Shown here: positions 24,905 through 36,509 of the stretch, piece after piece
Numbering within the stretch: position 1 is the first letter of the stretch
Layout of the letters: each line of letters begins with the position of its first letter
NCBI GenBank assembly: GCA_022225965.2
Contig: JAKJXP020000148.1
Location: 23,247 to 87,246, forward strand
Source of the DNA: Diatrype stigma
Taxonomy: Eukaryota > Ascomycota > Sordariomycetes > Xylariales > Diatrypaceae
Direction: 5' to 3'
DNA length: 64,000 nucleotides
The notes under the pieces: generated by a model
What the model was told of the DNA's origin: nothing
The model's input: only the letters and a program-made list of their open reading frames with translations
Database searches by the model: none
Translations under genes and position numbers: made by a program

Positions 24905-25132
24905 GCCCAGTCAAGGAATCGAACCTCGGTCTTCTTTTTCTTGCGACTACCTCAATTCCCTTCATGTGGTGTGGTTCTCACAGGGCGGAAGAGTTTACCC
25001 GTTTTTGCGGTGCCCATCTGTGCATCCACACAAGGTTGACTTTACAGGTAGTTAGTTGCCTGAATCGAACCCGTTTGTTTTGGTTTGTGTAGTGGCAGAA
25101 TTTCAGATGTGCTACCACTGCACCAACCGGGC
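24905..25132 (-). pseudogene. split tRNA-like sequence
   Basis: Read on the minus strand, the first seven bases (GCCCGGT) pair with the last seven (ACTGGGC). A good D arm (GTGC-loop-GCAC) and a polymerase III A-box match TGGTGCAGTGG follow the 5' end. The 3' end has a pairing T arm, CGAGG-TTCGATT-CCTTG, with a B-box match GGTTCGATTCC. Between the halves lie about 170 extra bases, including a second B-box-like GGTTCGATTCA without pairing arms. A normal anticodon stem cannot be closed beyond three pairs. It may be a tRNA broken by an insertion, a tRNA with a very long intron, or a tRNA-derived SINE-like piece. Confidence 0.5.
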
Positions 25133-26879
25133 TTTGATTTCAATTGTTGGAAGGAAATATCGTTATTGACACTTATATGGGTGGGTGGCTGGCCGGGACA
25201 GGAGTACTACATCTGCATCTGCGGCCGGCCTGCCGAGCATTGTCCAGGTACCTGACTTCCTTTTGCCTACCTACATAGGTTGGTGTTCCATAGGTATGAT
25301 ACCTACCTAAATACTGCTGCACGGTTGCTACCTTGATGGCCAAAATGCCTCCTCAGGTGGGCCATACCGCACTGGTATCAAATTGTTCCTCCTACCTACC
25401 TACCTAGATAGCTAAAGACCTTCATACACATATCGCACATATCATTCAACTCCTTCTTCTTCTTCTTCTTCTTGTAGATGCCCTCAGATTAGATTTACCC
25501 CTAACTATGACACTCCGAGACCGCCCAAGAGAAGTCAGAGGCCTTGCGTGTTGCAATACACGCATACTGGCTGGCCATAGGTACTTGCTCAAAAGGTGGC
25601 CCTCCAATCGATGTAGGTAAAAGACGACTTGATACGCCTTAGACCTCTTAGCAATGACTGTTCTATGCTATGTGTGGTCATGTGCATAACACGTTAGGCA
25701 ATGGTAGTTATTGACGGTTCAAAGACTGTTGCGTAGCAACTGACCCTGCAGAAAGGCCAGAGCCGCTTCGTGTACCTGCTGCCCAGAAAACGAAGATACC
25801 TTTCCCTGGGACCAGTTATTACCAGACCACCAGACCTTACTTATATTGCAGTCGGGACTTCCCATAAGATTATTTCATATACACACTTCCCCGAAGTTTG
25901 TTGGAGTACATATGAAAACCCTATTACACCTTCTGCATAAAACTCTGACTAGTACCGTATCACGGATCAGTATTCACACAGCTACAACGTGTTGATGGTA
26001 TTTGGAATTACTATATGTTGTTTATGATGTGCAAATGATGTATTTTTGAGGAAAGGACATCAATAATGTTGGGTGTTATGTACACATTCTTCTATCATAT
26101 ATCGCTGCATTCTATGTAGTGGGTCTTTACCCCTATTTGCGTAGGAAGGCATGGCGCGTTATACTAACCTAAGACTTCGGGTTCCACGTTGTAGTAGCCC
26201 CAAGTTAGCTAGAATGATGAGACCCAGAGAGCCACCTTATAGAGTCTTTCTGGATTTCATTGTCGATCCCTAATCGCCTTATTCAGGCCAGCTGTGTTGT
26301 TGATGAGGCTTCACTTCATATGCCACCGGTGAATGCACAGATTTGGCAATGATGGGTGGCGAATGGGGAAAATAGTTATAGGGACTTCGGTGAAAGGTGG
26401 TGATACTATAACCCTGATCTGTGGCCGGCAATTGATCTGAGACGGATAATTAGTAACCTATAGGAATCTCTATTCATGATCTACCTCTCCTAATCGGGGA
26501 GCTTCCGTCGACCTTACCCCTTTCTATGAGGACCACACATTAGGACCCTTGGCGTGCAATCGCATCTAGCCGTCGACTCGTCGCGACTATATGCAGACTT
26601 GTTATTAACCCGGGAGACACCAACCACTCGCAAAGATATAGGTAGCTGGATAAATGCCGAACGACCCCACCCTGCTCATCTGGCTATTCTCCCGATGCAT
26701 CATAACCTTAGCCATTGTGATAATAGACGAGGGTAGCCTACAAATGCAGTCTCCGCTGCCACGGTTCAAGATGATCAGCTTGCCAAGTCTTCACATCACC
26801 ACCGCCCACGCATCCCGTCCCTTCCACCGTGTTCACTCTCTACCTAGTTGAACGCGAATTACGACAACGAGTTACGATC
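25133..26879. other. intergenic region, no gene seen
   Basis: Holds a CTT microsatellite (about 25453-25474), CCTACCTACCTAC words (25392-25406) and AT-rich sequence. No coding motif is recognised. The last few hundred bases should be the promoter of the secreted DUF8021-like gene. Confidence 0.5.
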
Positions 26880-27756
26880 ATGGGTCCGACTCTTAAGAAC
26901 ACAGCAGTGCTGGCCTTAGGCTTCCTTGCAGCCTCCGCCGCCAACGCGCAGTGCACGCGCGAAGAGCTCGTCGCCCTAACAGACAGCTACCTCGAGGCGC
27001 AGAGCGCGGGCTCGCCGGACGCGCTGGCGCCCCTGCTGGCCGCGGAGCTGGACTACTCGGAGAACTTCGCGGCGGCGGACATCGCGGCGGGGATCCTGTC
27101 GCAGCCGCTGGCGCTGGCGCACAACCGCAGCACGCACGACACGACGGCCTGCGCGGCGTACACGGAGCTGATCGTGACGGACCCGGCGCACCCGTACGTG
27201 ATCGGGTCGCAGTTCCGCCTGGCGGGGGGCGCCGTCACGCAGATCGAGACCATCGTCACCGACCAGGGCGACTGGCTCTTCAACGCCACCGGCACCTACT
27301 ACTGGGCCTCGCGCGAAGCCTGGGACATCATCCCCGAGGAGGACCGCGACTCCCGCGAGGTCATCCAGGCCGCTGGCGACGCCTATGCCGATCTCTTCAA
27401 CGACAAGAGCGTCACGGTGCCCTGGGGCACCCCCTGTGCCCGTCTCGAGGGCGGCGCTTATACGGGCAATGGCTCGCCTACGGATCGCTGCGATGTGGGC
27501 GTTCCGAGCGGTAAGTCTATCTCATACACCCCCTCCTCCCCGCGCGCCCTCTGCCCCCTATACAAAGATATGGTTGGTTATTGACGGGAAGATTGGAATA
27601 GGTGTCGCACTTGTGGACAGACGTTACGTGATCGATGAAACCTTGGGCACTGTCAGTATCTTCCTGACGTTCGGAAGCATCCCCGACAGCCACGAGTTCC
27701 GCGTTGAGAAGGGAAAGATCCGTTATGTACACACGATGAGCGTGATGGGCGCTTAG
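26880..27756 (+). CDS. secreted DUF8021-like (SnoaL-type fold) protein
   Basis: Exons 26880-27510 and 27602-27756 give 261 residues. Residues 1-24 form a classic signal peptide with a hydrophobic core LAVLALGFLAASAANA-like and cleavage expected before QC (sequence ends ANAQ). The mature part has the order seen in fungal proteins annotated DUF8021: an N-terminal SnoaL-type cone with LVALTDSYLEA, TIVTDQGDW near 120, a cysteine-paired middle (PWGTPCARLEGG...DRCDVGVPSG) and the end VIDETLGTVSIFLTFG...PDSHEFRVEKGKIRYVHTM. This last block is the most typical part of the family. Function is unknown; some relatives sit in secondary-metabolite clusters. It is convergent with the FAD monooxygenase, 373 bp apart. 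The first exon is very GC-rich compared with its surroundings. Confidence 0.85.
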
Positions 27757-28129
27757 GTCCCATAATGTAGGAATACGTGCTGAGGGGTTCTTAGCTCAAC
27801 TGCCGGTGGTTAGGTACCAATAAGAATGTAACCTTTGGAGTATTTCCCTAGCTGTGCGTCTCATCTGCGGTCAAAATGAACTGTGTGCTTCCATACTTCA
27901 GAACCGAACTACGGGTTACGGTGTAAGTCTAGGAGATGTAATACATTATTCATCGGCATCCCATCACTATACATCTATCCAAAAAGAGCTATCTATCGTC
28001 TATCGCTATGTAAAGTGCCCCCGGAACACCTTGTAACCCACACATCTAGACTATGTGGCTATTGTGTTGGCTTACATAAATCCAATCACAGTGCTGCCGT
28101 CATGATTTAAGCTATGGTGCAGATTTTGG
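27757..28129. other. convergent intergenic spacer
   Basis: The 373 bp between two convergent stop codons. It carries only 3' untranslated sequence as far as I can see. Confidence 0.5.
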
Positions 28130-29671
28130 TTATGATTTTCTCCAATAAACCCCCAAGGTTACCGCAAACACCACCGAAGAGAGAAGAAACACCGTATACG
28201 AAGGTCCCAAGGCCGACTTCCTGCTATCCGCCAACCCTTTATTCTGAAAGGGGTGGTGTTTCCAGGGCTTCCGTGAGGGCGGCAATTCCTTCTCTTCCAA
28301 CCATTCGAGGACCGGTGTCCCGCTGATGAACGGCGCGAGATCGTTATTGGCCGCCAACCGGGTCATGGGAAGATAAGGCAACGCGTACATCGACATGGCC
28401 CTCTCCTTCCACGTCGGCCAGGCCAGGTATCGTATCCCTTTCTCGGACAGCTCTGCCCCTTTCCGCGTCTCCTGCGCGCGGTCATCCTGGTACCGACCAA
28501 AGAGGGTCTCTATCTCTTGCGTGTTCGGAGCTCCTCCGTTGCTCCGCAGGAGCTGCTGCCGCAACGCGTTGGTGAGCGCGACAACGTCCATGACGCCGCA
28601 GTTATAGCCGAGGCCGGCGTGCGGTTCCATCTTGCGGACGGCGTCCCCGACGAGCACGATGCGCTTCCAGAACCAGGTGTCCACCAGCCCTTCCTCCAGA
28701 TCGATAAGTCCGGCATCGCTGTCTCGCAGGGCGTCGATGTCGCGAACCTTCCACCCCGGACAGATGTAGAGGTCGCCCCATTTCCGCAAGATCTCGGCCT
28801 TGTCCGCTTCCGTGTACCTCCTATGCTCCGAGGTGGGCGAGTCGAGCTTCTCGTACACGCCATACCATATCCTGTTGGTCCCGACTATGATCTGGGTGCA
28901 CATGCCATCGCTGGCGCCGTCCCACCGGGTGTTCGGCTCTAGGCTTGAGGGTGGGTTGGGGACGGTACCGAAATATAATCGGTAGGTCGTCACGTACGGG
29001 TTCTTCTGGTCGAAAGATAGGTCCTCCAGCTGCTTTCCTAGGCGGTTCGCCTGTACGTGTTGGCGAATGGTGCTGCGGACCCCATCGGCCCCAATGACAA
29101 TAGAGCCCTCGTGAATGCTGCCATCGTCGCAAGCCACCTTGACGCCATCTTCGGAGACATCGATGCCCACCACGTGCTTCTTCGTTGCTATTCGGGCCTT
29201 CGCCGAGTCAGGCAAGCTCTCGTACAGGAACCTCGCTAGATTCGGACGATGTGTGATTTTGAGCGGGTGGCCATGACTGAATTGAATCTTGAGTATCAGA
29301 ACCTCGGACCAGATCAAAGCATCTACATCTTCCAATGTCACTTATGCTACTCCCGCAGCGCAACCTTACTTCTCATTCATGTAATCAGGCATCCGATCCA
29401 CCATCCGGATCCGGGCGTCTTGGGGCACGGTGATCAACGACCGATCCACCTGTTCCAGCATAGGCTGCAACGACTGCAGGAGCCCCAATTGGTCGAATAT
29501 GCGGAACATCTGCGGCCAGACGGCAAGTGTCGTGCCAAACGTGCTCGTAACGCTCTCATGCTTTTCCAGAATTACGAAATCGATGTCGGCTTTCGACAAG
29601 ATGTGGGCAGCGGTGAGGCCGACAAGACCACCGCCCACGATGACTATACGGAAGGGTTTCTGGTCTGTCAT
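28130..29671 (-). CDS. membrane-anchored FAD-dependent monooxygenase
   Basis: Minus-strand exons 29671-29370 and 29276-28130 (93-nt intron, donor GTAAGG, acceptor TTCAG) give 482 residues. The junction reads MNEN-HGHPLKITHRPNL. Group A flavin monooxygenase motifs are complete: GxGxxG in IVIVGGGLVGLTAA (about residues 10-22), the DG motif IVIGADGVRSTIR, and the GD motif VLVGDAVRKMEPHAGLGYN. A single hydrophobic segment near the C-terminus (SYTVFLLSSVVFAVTLGVYW) suggests membrane attachment. The layout is like the PaxM-type epoxidases of meroterpenoid and indole-diterpene pathways, but the substrate cannot be read from sequence. It lies beside a DUF8021-like gene, an aldo-keto reductase and a Baeyer-Villiger-type monooxygenase. 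Confidence 0.9.
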
Positions 29672-30787
29672 GGTAATTAAGCCAGTTCAGAGTTGTTGCT
29701 GTTTGTGTTTCTCCCCCCTTTTTTTCTCAGCTATGTCGGACGAAGCGGCTCGCAGAGGGTTTATATAGAAGTATCGATATCGATAAGCACCCTTCAATAG
29801 AGAGCTCGGTATTGCCTATTCGGTGTTGGTCGTGCGAACTGATGGCGCATGTCGGGCCTAATATACGCAGAATACTTGGTCTCCACTGTAAGCCCTACCT
29901 TCTCAGCTACTCTCCACTTTCAACACCATAACATTGGCCGGCCGGGAAAGGGGGCGAGGCCGTAAGGCTAGTTTGAGCTCGAAGCCGATCGTGTCAGGGT
30001 TCGGCATCCCTTACATCTGCACCGCCCATTTTGCACTGCTGCCTGACCATAGCCGTGTCGACCTGGCCTGACGTGCATCTATTAATATATTACCATGGTC
30101 TGAATAGGTGCATACCGACTTTCCTATATCACTCGATTATGGTGGAACTATTTCAACGGCTCACTTGGCGAGACTTGACTTTTCATAATACACAGTAGAA
30201 GCTCTACAGCCAAGAAATGGGTTTGTTGGTGATTAGCGTGTTGTACATAAGACGGACAACTTCAATCGTTACCCGCTGGTCGTGCAGCTAACAATCATGA
30301 CAATGGTGAATTTTGATCTCTATAGGGGCGCTGGAATACGTTTTGCCATTGGCACAGTTTCCCCCAGCATCTCCTAGGTAAGTTGTCTGGTTGTATATCT
30401 CATCCCTCTGTTCAGCTGATATCGTGTCGTCATATAGACACGCTTTGCTGGTTTGTACCCCCTTGAGTTCAGCTGTCACTTTTCCGTCGTAAGATATAGT
30501 CTATGATACCACATGCTCCACAATTTATAGACGCTCCGAAAACTCCAAGGTAAGCCTGACCGCTGATATTATATTCCCAGCGGAATTCTATCGCACCCTA
30601 GCATAACGTCGTGTATTGTATACAGTAGAAGTACGCTTCTACATATCGGATATGTTAAGAGGAGCATACCTAGGAGCAATTCATCCGAGGCCAATCTCCT
30701 CGCCCCTGTCATTTTCGGAAAAGAAAGATTCGAAGACTAGAACATCTGCTTGTAGCTTATACCAAGATTTCTCAACTCTCATGCTCG
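29672..30787. other. intergenic region upstream of the FAD monooxygenase
   Basis: Contains the promoter of the minus-strand monooxygenase and AT-rich sequence up to the MITE. No supported gene. Confidence 0.5.
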
Positions 30788-31263
30788 ACCTTATTCAGGG
30801 TGTCAAGCAACGCCACCTGTGCAACGTGATGTCCACCATTTGGTGTCCACCGCCATCTGCAATCCATCCACGAAGACCTCACCTGGTTGCGCAACTGGTG
30901 GCAGGTTGCAATGGCTGGTGATTTGTGGCTAGTATATACCGCCATAAGGGATTAGTAAGGGTTAAAAGTGGAAATAAGGGGCCGGGATCCGGGTTTTCAG
31001 GTATGGGTCGAATACTTAGGCTGGTCGAATTAATGGTATAACTTCCAGGGCTTCGAATACGCGTAAAATAAGTCGCGTACGCGTATAAACACCAAGAATT
31101 TATCCTATCATTTTAATATACCCTCACTTTAACCCGTTTTGGATAACCCATTCGGTACTGCAACCAGTGCAATGCCACTGCAATTTTGGTTGCAGTGGCT
31201 GCAATCCATCCACTAAAGGGCTTGGTTGCAGTGGATTGCGTTGCTTGATACCCTGACCTTATT
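30788..31263. mobile_element. hAT-like non-autonomous element (MITE) with 8-bp target duplication
   Basis: The element body runs 30796-31255 (460 bp). Its left end CAGGGTGTCAAGCAACGC and the reverse complement of its right end CAGGGTATCAAGCAACGC match at 17 of 18 bases. It is flanked on both sides by the identical octamer ACCTTATT (30788-30795 and 31256-31263). Termini beginning CAGGG and 8-bp duplications are the hallmarks of hAT elements. The interior carries several GGTTGCA/TGCAACC words in both orientations near the ends, like hAT subterminal repeats. There is no transposase frame, so it would need a helper. Confidence 0.9.
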
Positions 31264-32200
31264 GCTTAACATTAGAACTCGACCAATTGGCGGTCTATGT
31301 AAGCATTATGAACGTTTCTCTGGCTGTAACGAGTGAAGTCATATTTATTGTAATATCTCTAATACTCCAAGAAACCCCAATCTACTCAATGCTGTCCAGA
31401 TAGAAGTCCCCAGCTAATGTGGTTTTGACATCATATACTTCCTACACCAAGACTGCCTAATGCACACTTGACAAATGCCACTTACCACCCCTTCGACCGA
31501 GCATCAACGGCTCTGGACTGATCCTAAGCCTTCATACTTGCGAGGAGCTTTGATAGAACGGCTGTCAGTCAGGGAGGACGAAATAGATGATTTCTCGACG
31601 TATGAAAGCTTGCATATGGGAGGAATCAAGCCCTTTATAGCGGCAGAGCCCCTTGCTATGTGGTGGATAAGTGTGATCCATGTGAATCCCTATAGCCCCT
31701 TACTACATCTTTCTCTTGACCATATTCCGCAAATTCTCCGCGACTCCCCGTCCAAGAGTATGTGTTACCTATTTGAATCCCAGGCGCATGTATCACGGCC
31801 ATCTTTTTTAATGCCTGAAGTACCTAGAAAGGGGCTTAGACGACGTTTACCCGCATCTCAAGGCAAGTGGGCCCGCGTCGGGGCAACTTGCGGAAAAGTC
31901 GCGGGAGACTTGCGGAGAAGTTGCGGGAAGCTTGCGGGAAGCTTGCGGGACAATGACTTTAAGTACCACGAATCAATACCTATTGAGGAATGCTGTGCTT
32001 CGGACAGATCGTGGAAATGATTTCAAATCATTTTGAAACTCTTGATCGCTTAAGTAATATGAGATGTGGCCGGATATAGACACTGCCCATATGACTATAA
32101 AACATATGAATGGCCCTCCCAACCTCAGCTAATATACATTGTACCACGGCATCTTGAATCATACCTATATAAAGATTCGACGAAGAGACCATATCCCCAA
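31264..32200. other. intergenic region upstream of the aldo-keto reductase
   Basis: A frame at 31475-32020 exists but has no recognisable domain and runs through the tandem repeat at 31887. I treat it as non-coding. The 3' end is the reductase promoter. Confidence 0.45.
31887..31951 (+). repeat. short imperfect tandem repeat
   Basis: About five copies of an 11-12 bp unit like CTTGCGGGAAG, the last ones nearly identical. Its role is unknown. Confidence 0.7.
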
Positions 32201-33375
32201 ATGTCTTCCAAAACGCCTGCAAAGCTTATTCTCGGCACCCACGCGGTTCGTATATCCAGACAGCTGGAACTGGCCCGTTCTAATCAATTGATGACAGATT
32301 GGTGATAAGCCCAAGAATCCAGCAAATGTACACTTCGACAATCTTGAAGATGTAGAGGCTCTCCTGGATGCATTCTACAGCCGTGGCGGGAGGGAACTCG
32401 ATACGGGCGCCAACTACGATGGTTCTGAGGAACGCCTCGGGAAGGCTGGGGCTGCCTCGCGGTTCACCATCCACTCGAAGGTGCGCGATGGCCCGCCCGG
32501 ATCCCACGAACCTGCCAAGATTGCGCAGAGCATTGCGAAATCGCTTGATGCCCTCAAGACCCCCACCATAGAGACGATGTACCTTCATGTTCCGGATCGC
32601 CAGACGCCCTTCGAGGATGCGGCGAAGGCCATCAACGACGGCTTCCGACAAGGAAAATACAGGAGGTTCGGGCTCTCCAATTACACTGCTGCGGAAGTGC
32701 AAACATTCATCGACATATGCGAGCGAGAGGGCTATGTCAAACCTAGCGTATACCAGGGACACTACAACGCGATTTCGAGGGGCGGCGAGAAGGAGTTGTT
32801 CCCCCTTTTGCGCAAACACAACATCTCGTTCTATGCGTATAGGTAAGTATACAGGTCCAATGATATCTTTATAAGGCGTGGTTGCGTAACTTTGAGCTGA
32901 CTTCTGCGCCAGCCCTGCCGCCGGTGGCCTCTTCAATGGCAATAGCGGCCTTTTCTCAGGGAACACTGGCGCGAGCACACGGTGGACCCCAGATGTAGGT
33001 TCTTTCTTCTCTCTACAAAGGTTCGACAGTTTATGTTTCCTCGACCATGCTAACAAGATGCTCCAGAACCCCGTCGGACAAGTCTATAGCTCCTTCTATG
33101 GAAAACCCGCCATCCAGGCCGCCGTGACCAAGGTTCTGGAAATAGCAGAGAGACTGGGGATTAGCGGACATGCCGCGGCGCTGCGATGGACGGCATTCCA
33201 CAGCATCCTCGACGGAAATCATGGCGATGCCGTGATCTTCGGGGTTTCCAGGCTGGAGCAGCTTCACAAGACCCTCGACGGGATCGACGCCGGCCCCCTC
33301 CCCGCCGAGCTCGCCGATGCTATCACCGCCGTATACGCTACGCTTGGGGATGCCGGATTTCCCTACCACCTCTGA
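32201..33375 (+). CDS. aldo-keto reductase (AKR7 / aflatoxin-aldehyde-reductase type)
   Basis: NAD(P)H-dependent reductase of aldehydes or ketones with a TIM-barrel fold, probably cytosolic. Exons 32201-32245, 32298-32842, 32913-32994 and 33067-33375 give 326 residues, normal for the AKR7 group. The catalytic tetrad is visible: Asp and Tyr in ELDTGANYDGSEE (about residues 40-52), Lys in IHSKV and His in YLHVPD. Later blocks GLSNYTAAEV, VYQGHYNAISR and SFYAYSPAAGG form the barrel rim typical of the family. All three introns are GT-AG and preserve phase. It sits between a MITE and a Baeyer-Villiger-type monooxygenase, which suggests a tailoring or detoxifying role, but the substrate is unknown. 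Confidence 0.92.
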
Positions 33376-34419
33376 GACAATCGCGATTAAACGAGACGAG
33401 CCTCGAGTGGTTAGAGGCTACAATCACCTCGAGGCATAACTCCGTGCAAGGGGGGTTAATCCGGATTTTCGGGCAATTCCGGACCGTTGTCCCGCTGTAC
33501 CATATGTACTTATAGACCACCTCATGTACCAATTCGTAGTTAACAATCATATTGCATCTCAGAAAGTTTGATTTCACGGAAGTCGGTCTTGTAGTTTCGG
33601 TCATGATAGTGTAGCAACCAGTCCTTGTTCTCAGACTTGACGTCGTCTGTACTATCTGAAAGGGGGCGACTACGCAGGTGTTTAATCAAGTATTTGATAC
33701 TAATTTCTGTGGCCACCGTGTACATATAGAAATATTCTAACTTATCTTCAATGAAACGGGTAATTTTCGTAGTTGCTTGACTCATCCTGGACAGATACCC
33801 CATGTACCCCTGATAGTACCACTACTATAGTCAGGTACACGAAGCACACATGACTCAAGAGCGAACTGCCCACGACCGGTTTTCCTTCGGCCTTGCCACT
33901 AGACCTCGTGATTGAAGATATGGAACTTGGACGTCGCTTTCGCTAGACTTGTACCAGGTAGACCAACGACTACTCGTACTATCATGAACTAACTAATATA
34001 GACAGCTTCAACGCACACGTGGCTATGGGGTGCAGGCTAGTTGAGTAGTTAGAAAACACCTTTCGGTCAATCTATCATGAGGCATGCTAACTCAGGCCTA
34101 GTTCTATGGATTTGAGAAAGCTAGTTATGCTATCATGATATTCAGCTGAGGTGTAGTCCAAGTCAAAGATTTACAACACAGCCAACTATACTCGCCTGAC
34201 GACGATATTTAAAGACGATGCAAGATAAATCAATGTACAACACATCATATACATATATATAACACACACACATATATATATCAATACTCTCCCTTTAAAT
34301 ATCTCCTTTAGCAAGAACGAGAAAGCCGACCCACTAATGCACTACCGGGGACTACCCCTGAATTGGCGACTGCCCTGACTAGTCATTAGCTCCCCCTCAC
34401 CACCACCACCACCACCACA
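33376..34419. other. convergent intergenic region
   Basis: About 1 kb between the ends of the aldo-keto reductase and the monooxygenase. AT-rich; a TA/CA-rich tract at 34246-34283 and a CCA microsatellite at 34399-34420 next to the monooxygenase stop. No gene. Confidence 0.5.
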
Positions 34420-36509
34420 TCAGTGAGAAAACGGCCTGGCCTTGAATTCCGGGTCCTCCTCCGGCTTCTCCGGGAGTGGTATGTCCTGAAACATGGGCTC
34501 GATGTACCACGACGGGTCGCCTTCGTACTCGCCCTCCTTCCCGCCCCCCTCCTTCTTGGGAACATGACAAACGCTCCAACCGTTGCCAAGCCACCGCAGC
34601 CTGTTCCCCGCGGCACCGTCCACAGGCTCCCACGAGTAGTCCTCCCACCGCGGCGCCCGGAGCGCCTCGAGAGCGTGCAGCGGGCTCCCGGGCCACAGCC
34701 CCGTGATGCGCTCCTGCTGCTGCTGGTCGCCGCCCCGGCTCTTGTACCAGCTGCTGCAGGTGTCGGTGTAGACGGTGCGCTTGAAGTACTCGCCGCAGTA
34801 CGCGCGCCAGTCGGCGACGCGGTCGGCCCGCACCTCGACCGCGGCGTAGTCCTCCTTCTGCAGCTTGCGCACGCACTTGACGATGTAGTCGCCCTCGACC
34901 TCGAGCATGACCGTCAGCGAGCCCGACCCGATGGCCGAGTTGGGCCCCAGCATGAAGAACAGGTTGGGAAACCCGTCCACGGCCAGCGAGAGGTACGCCT
35001 CCGGGTGTGGGTCGAACCGTGTCGATAACGGTAGCCCGTTCCGGCCGTGCACGGGGAACGGCGGCGCTCCCGACGCGTCGAAACCCGTGGCGCAGACGAG
35101 TGTGTCAAGTGGGATCTCGCGCCCGCCTCCCGCGGTCTTGAGCTTCAACCCGGTCTCGGTGAGCTCCTCGATCGGGTCCGTGATGAACTCCACGTTGGGC
35201 TCCACCAGGGCCTCGAGGTAGCCGGGCCCCGGCGTGTTGCGCCGGCAGCCGATGCCGAAGGACGGGATGAGGAACTCGGCGATCTCCGGTTTCTTGACCA
35301 GTCGCTCCTTCATGGTGGCCTTGAAGAGGTCGACGGCCATGCGCTGCATCGCCGAGTCCCGGATGGACATGTCGTGGATGGTGCTGCCGTCCGTCTCGAT
35401 GGCCTTGCGCAACTTGTACAATGCCTCTGGGTTGTTGGCAAATTCTTGTCGTTGCTCGGGGGTGACTGGAGATTGTCGTTAGTCTAGGAGGCTCAACAAG
35501 CAAGATAGGTTTGTTATCTAACGTACAGTCCATCTTGGTCGGGTCTAAGCCTAGTCGCTTCATAGTTGCTGAAATACTTAGCAACATAGTCGAATAGCTT
35601 TATAGGTCGTTGTAAACCTACTATCTCCGAATGGATTCGTGATCCAGGTCTTGCTCCGGGCGAAGCAATGCACTTGAGCGCCCTCAATTTTCTGGAGTTT
35701 AGGAACAATCTGGATAGCGCTCGAGCCGTTGCCTATCAAGCCGATTCGTTTGTTCTTGAAGTCGTAACTATATGTCACCTGTCAGGTGGCGTAATTAATC
35801 ATATAGGGGGTTCATTCCACTAACTCTTCCTTCCATAGAGCTGAATGCATCACTTCCCCCTTGAACTTCTTCAGACCCGGTATATTTGGCCAGGCAGGAT
35901 CAGTAAGTAGACCCCGTGCCATGATTAATACATCCGCATCGTCTTCAAAGGTTTCTCCTGTATCCACTCGCTTGATCGATAGAAACCTGTCACCTTCTCA
36001 GCATCACACAAATTCGCGTCAAAAAGATGTCAGCTATGCAAACCATTTCTTCAAAGCGTCGTCCCATCGGCAGCTTTCAACATTATGTGAGAGCTTCACG
36101 AATCGCATGGCCCCATACTTCACGGCTGTAGCTTCAAGATACGCGCATATCTCCCGCTGAGGTGCATACAGTGATGACCAGTCCGGGTTGGGATTGAAAG
36201 AGTATTGGTACGAGTGCGATGGGATATCACAAGCACATCCTAGTTACGGACTAGATTAGCTACGCCATTCATATAGACCCATGACTGACTGTACAATTAC
36301 GCACCCGGATACCTGTTAACCCACCAGGTCCCTCCCACGCCTTCGTTTCTCTCGTAAATTCGCAGGTCAATGTTACGAAGTCTCTGCGGTATTCGGATGC
36401 CCAAGTAGATGCCCGAGTAGCCGGCCCCGATGACTCGGACCTTCATAGGCCGATGGCCATCCAACGGGGCATCTTTCAGGTTGAACGAAGAAGGTTGCGT
36501 CGAGCCCAT
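34420..36509 (-). CDS. Baeyer-Villiger/FMO-type flavin monooxygenase
   Basis: Six minus-strand exons: 36509-36305, 36239-36044, 35986-35825, 35767-35622, 35568-35527 and 35465-34420. They join in phase to 598 residues; introns are 53-65 nt. Motifs in order: FAD Rossmann VIGAGYSGIYLG (about residues 27-38), GVGGTWWVNRYPGCACDIPS (about 60-79), the Baeyer-Villiger fingerprint FKGEVMHSALW (about 172-182), NADPH Rossmann GLIGNGSSAIQ (about 196-206), and late ATGFDASG. The family oxidises ketones to esters or lactones, or hydroxylates heteroatoms, with NADPH. Several splice sites were chosen only because phase and motif agree (for example CCG-G|GTGCGT for the RYPGC motif). It is possibly part of a metabolite pathway with the nearby oxidoreductases. 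Confidence 0.9.

Noticed and set aside
31475..32020. 181-codon plus-strand frame
   Set aside because: No recognisable domain, includes a tandem repeat, and lies in the promoter region of the aldo-keto reductase.
35779..35820. 42-nt intron (acceptor CTGACAG) in the Baeyer-Villiger-type gene
   Set aside because: A 57-nt intron with donor GTTAGT and acceptor ATATAG gives the family-like junction HSALWKED-YDFKNKR and a more normal length.
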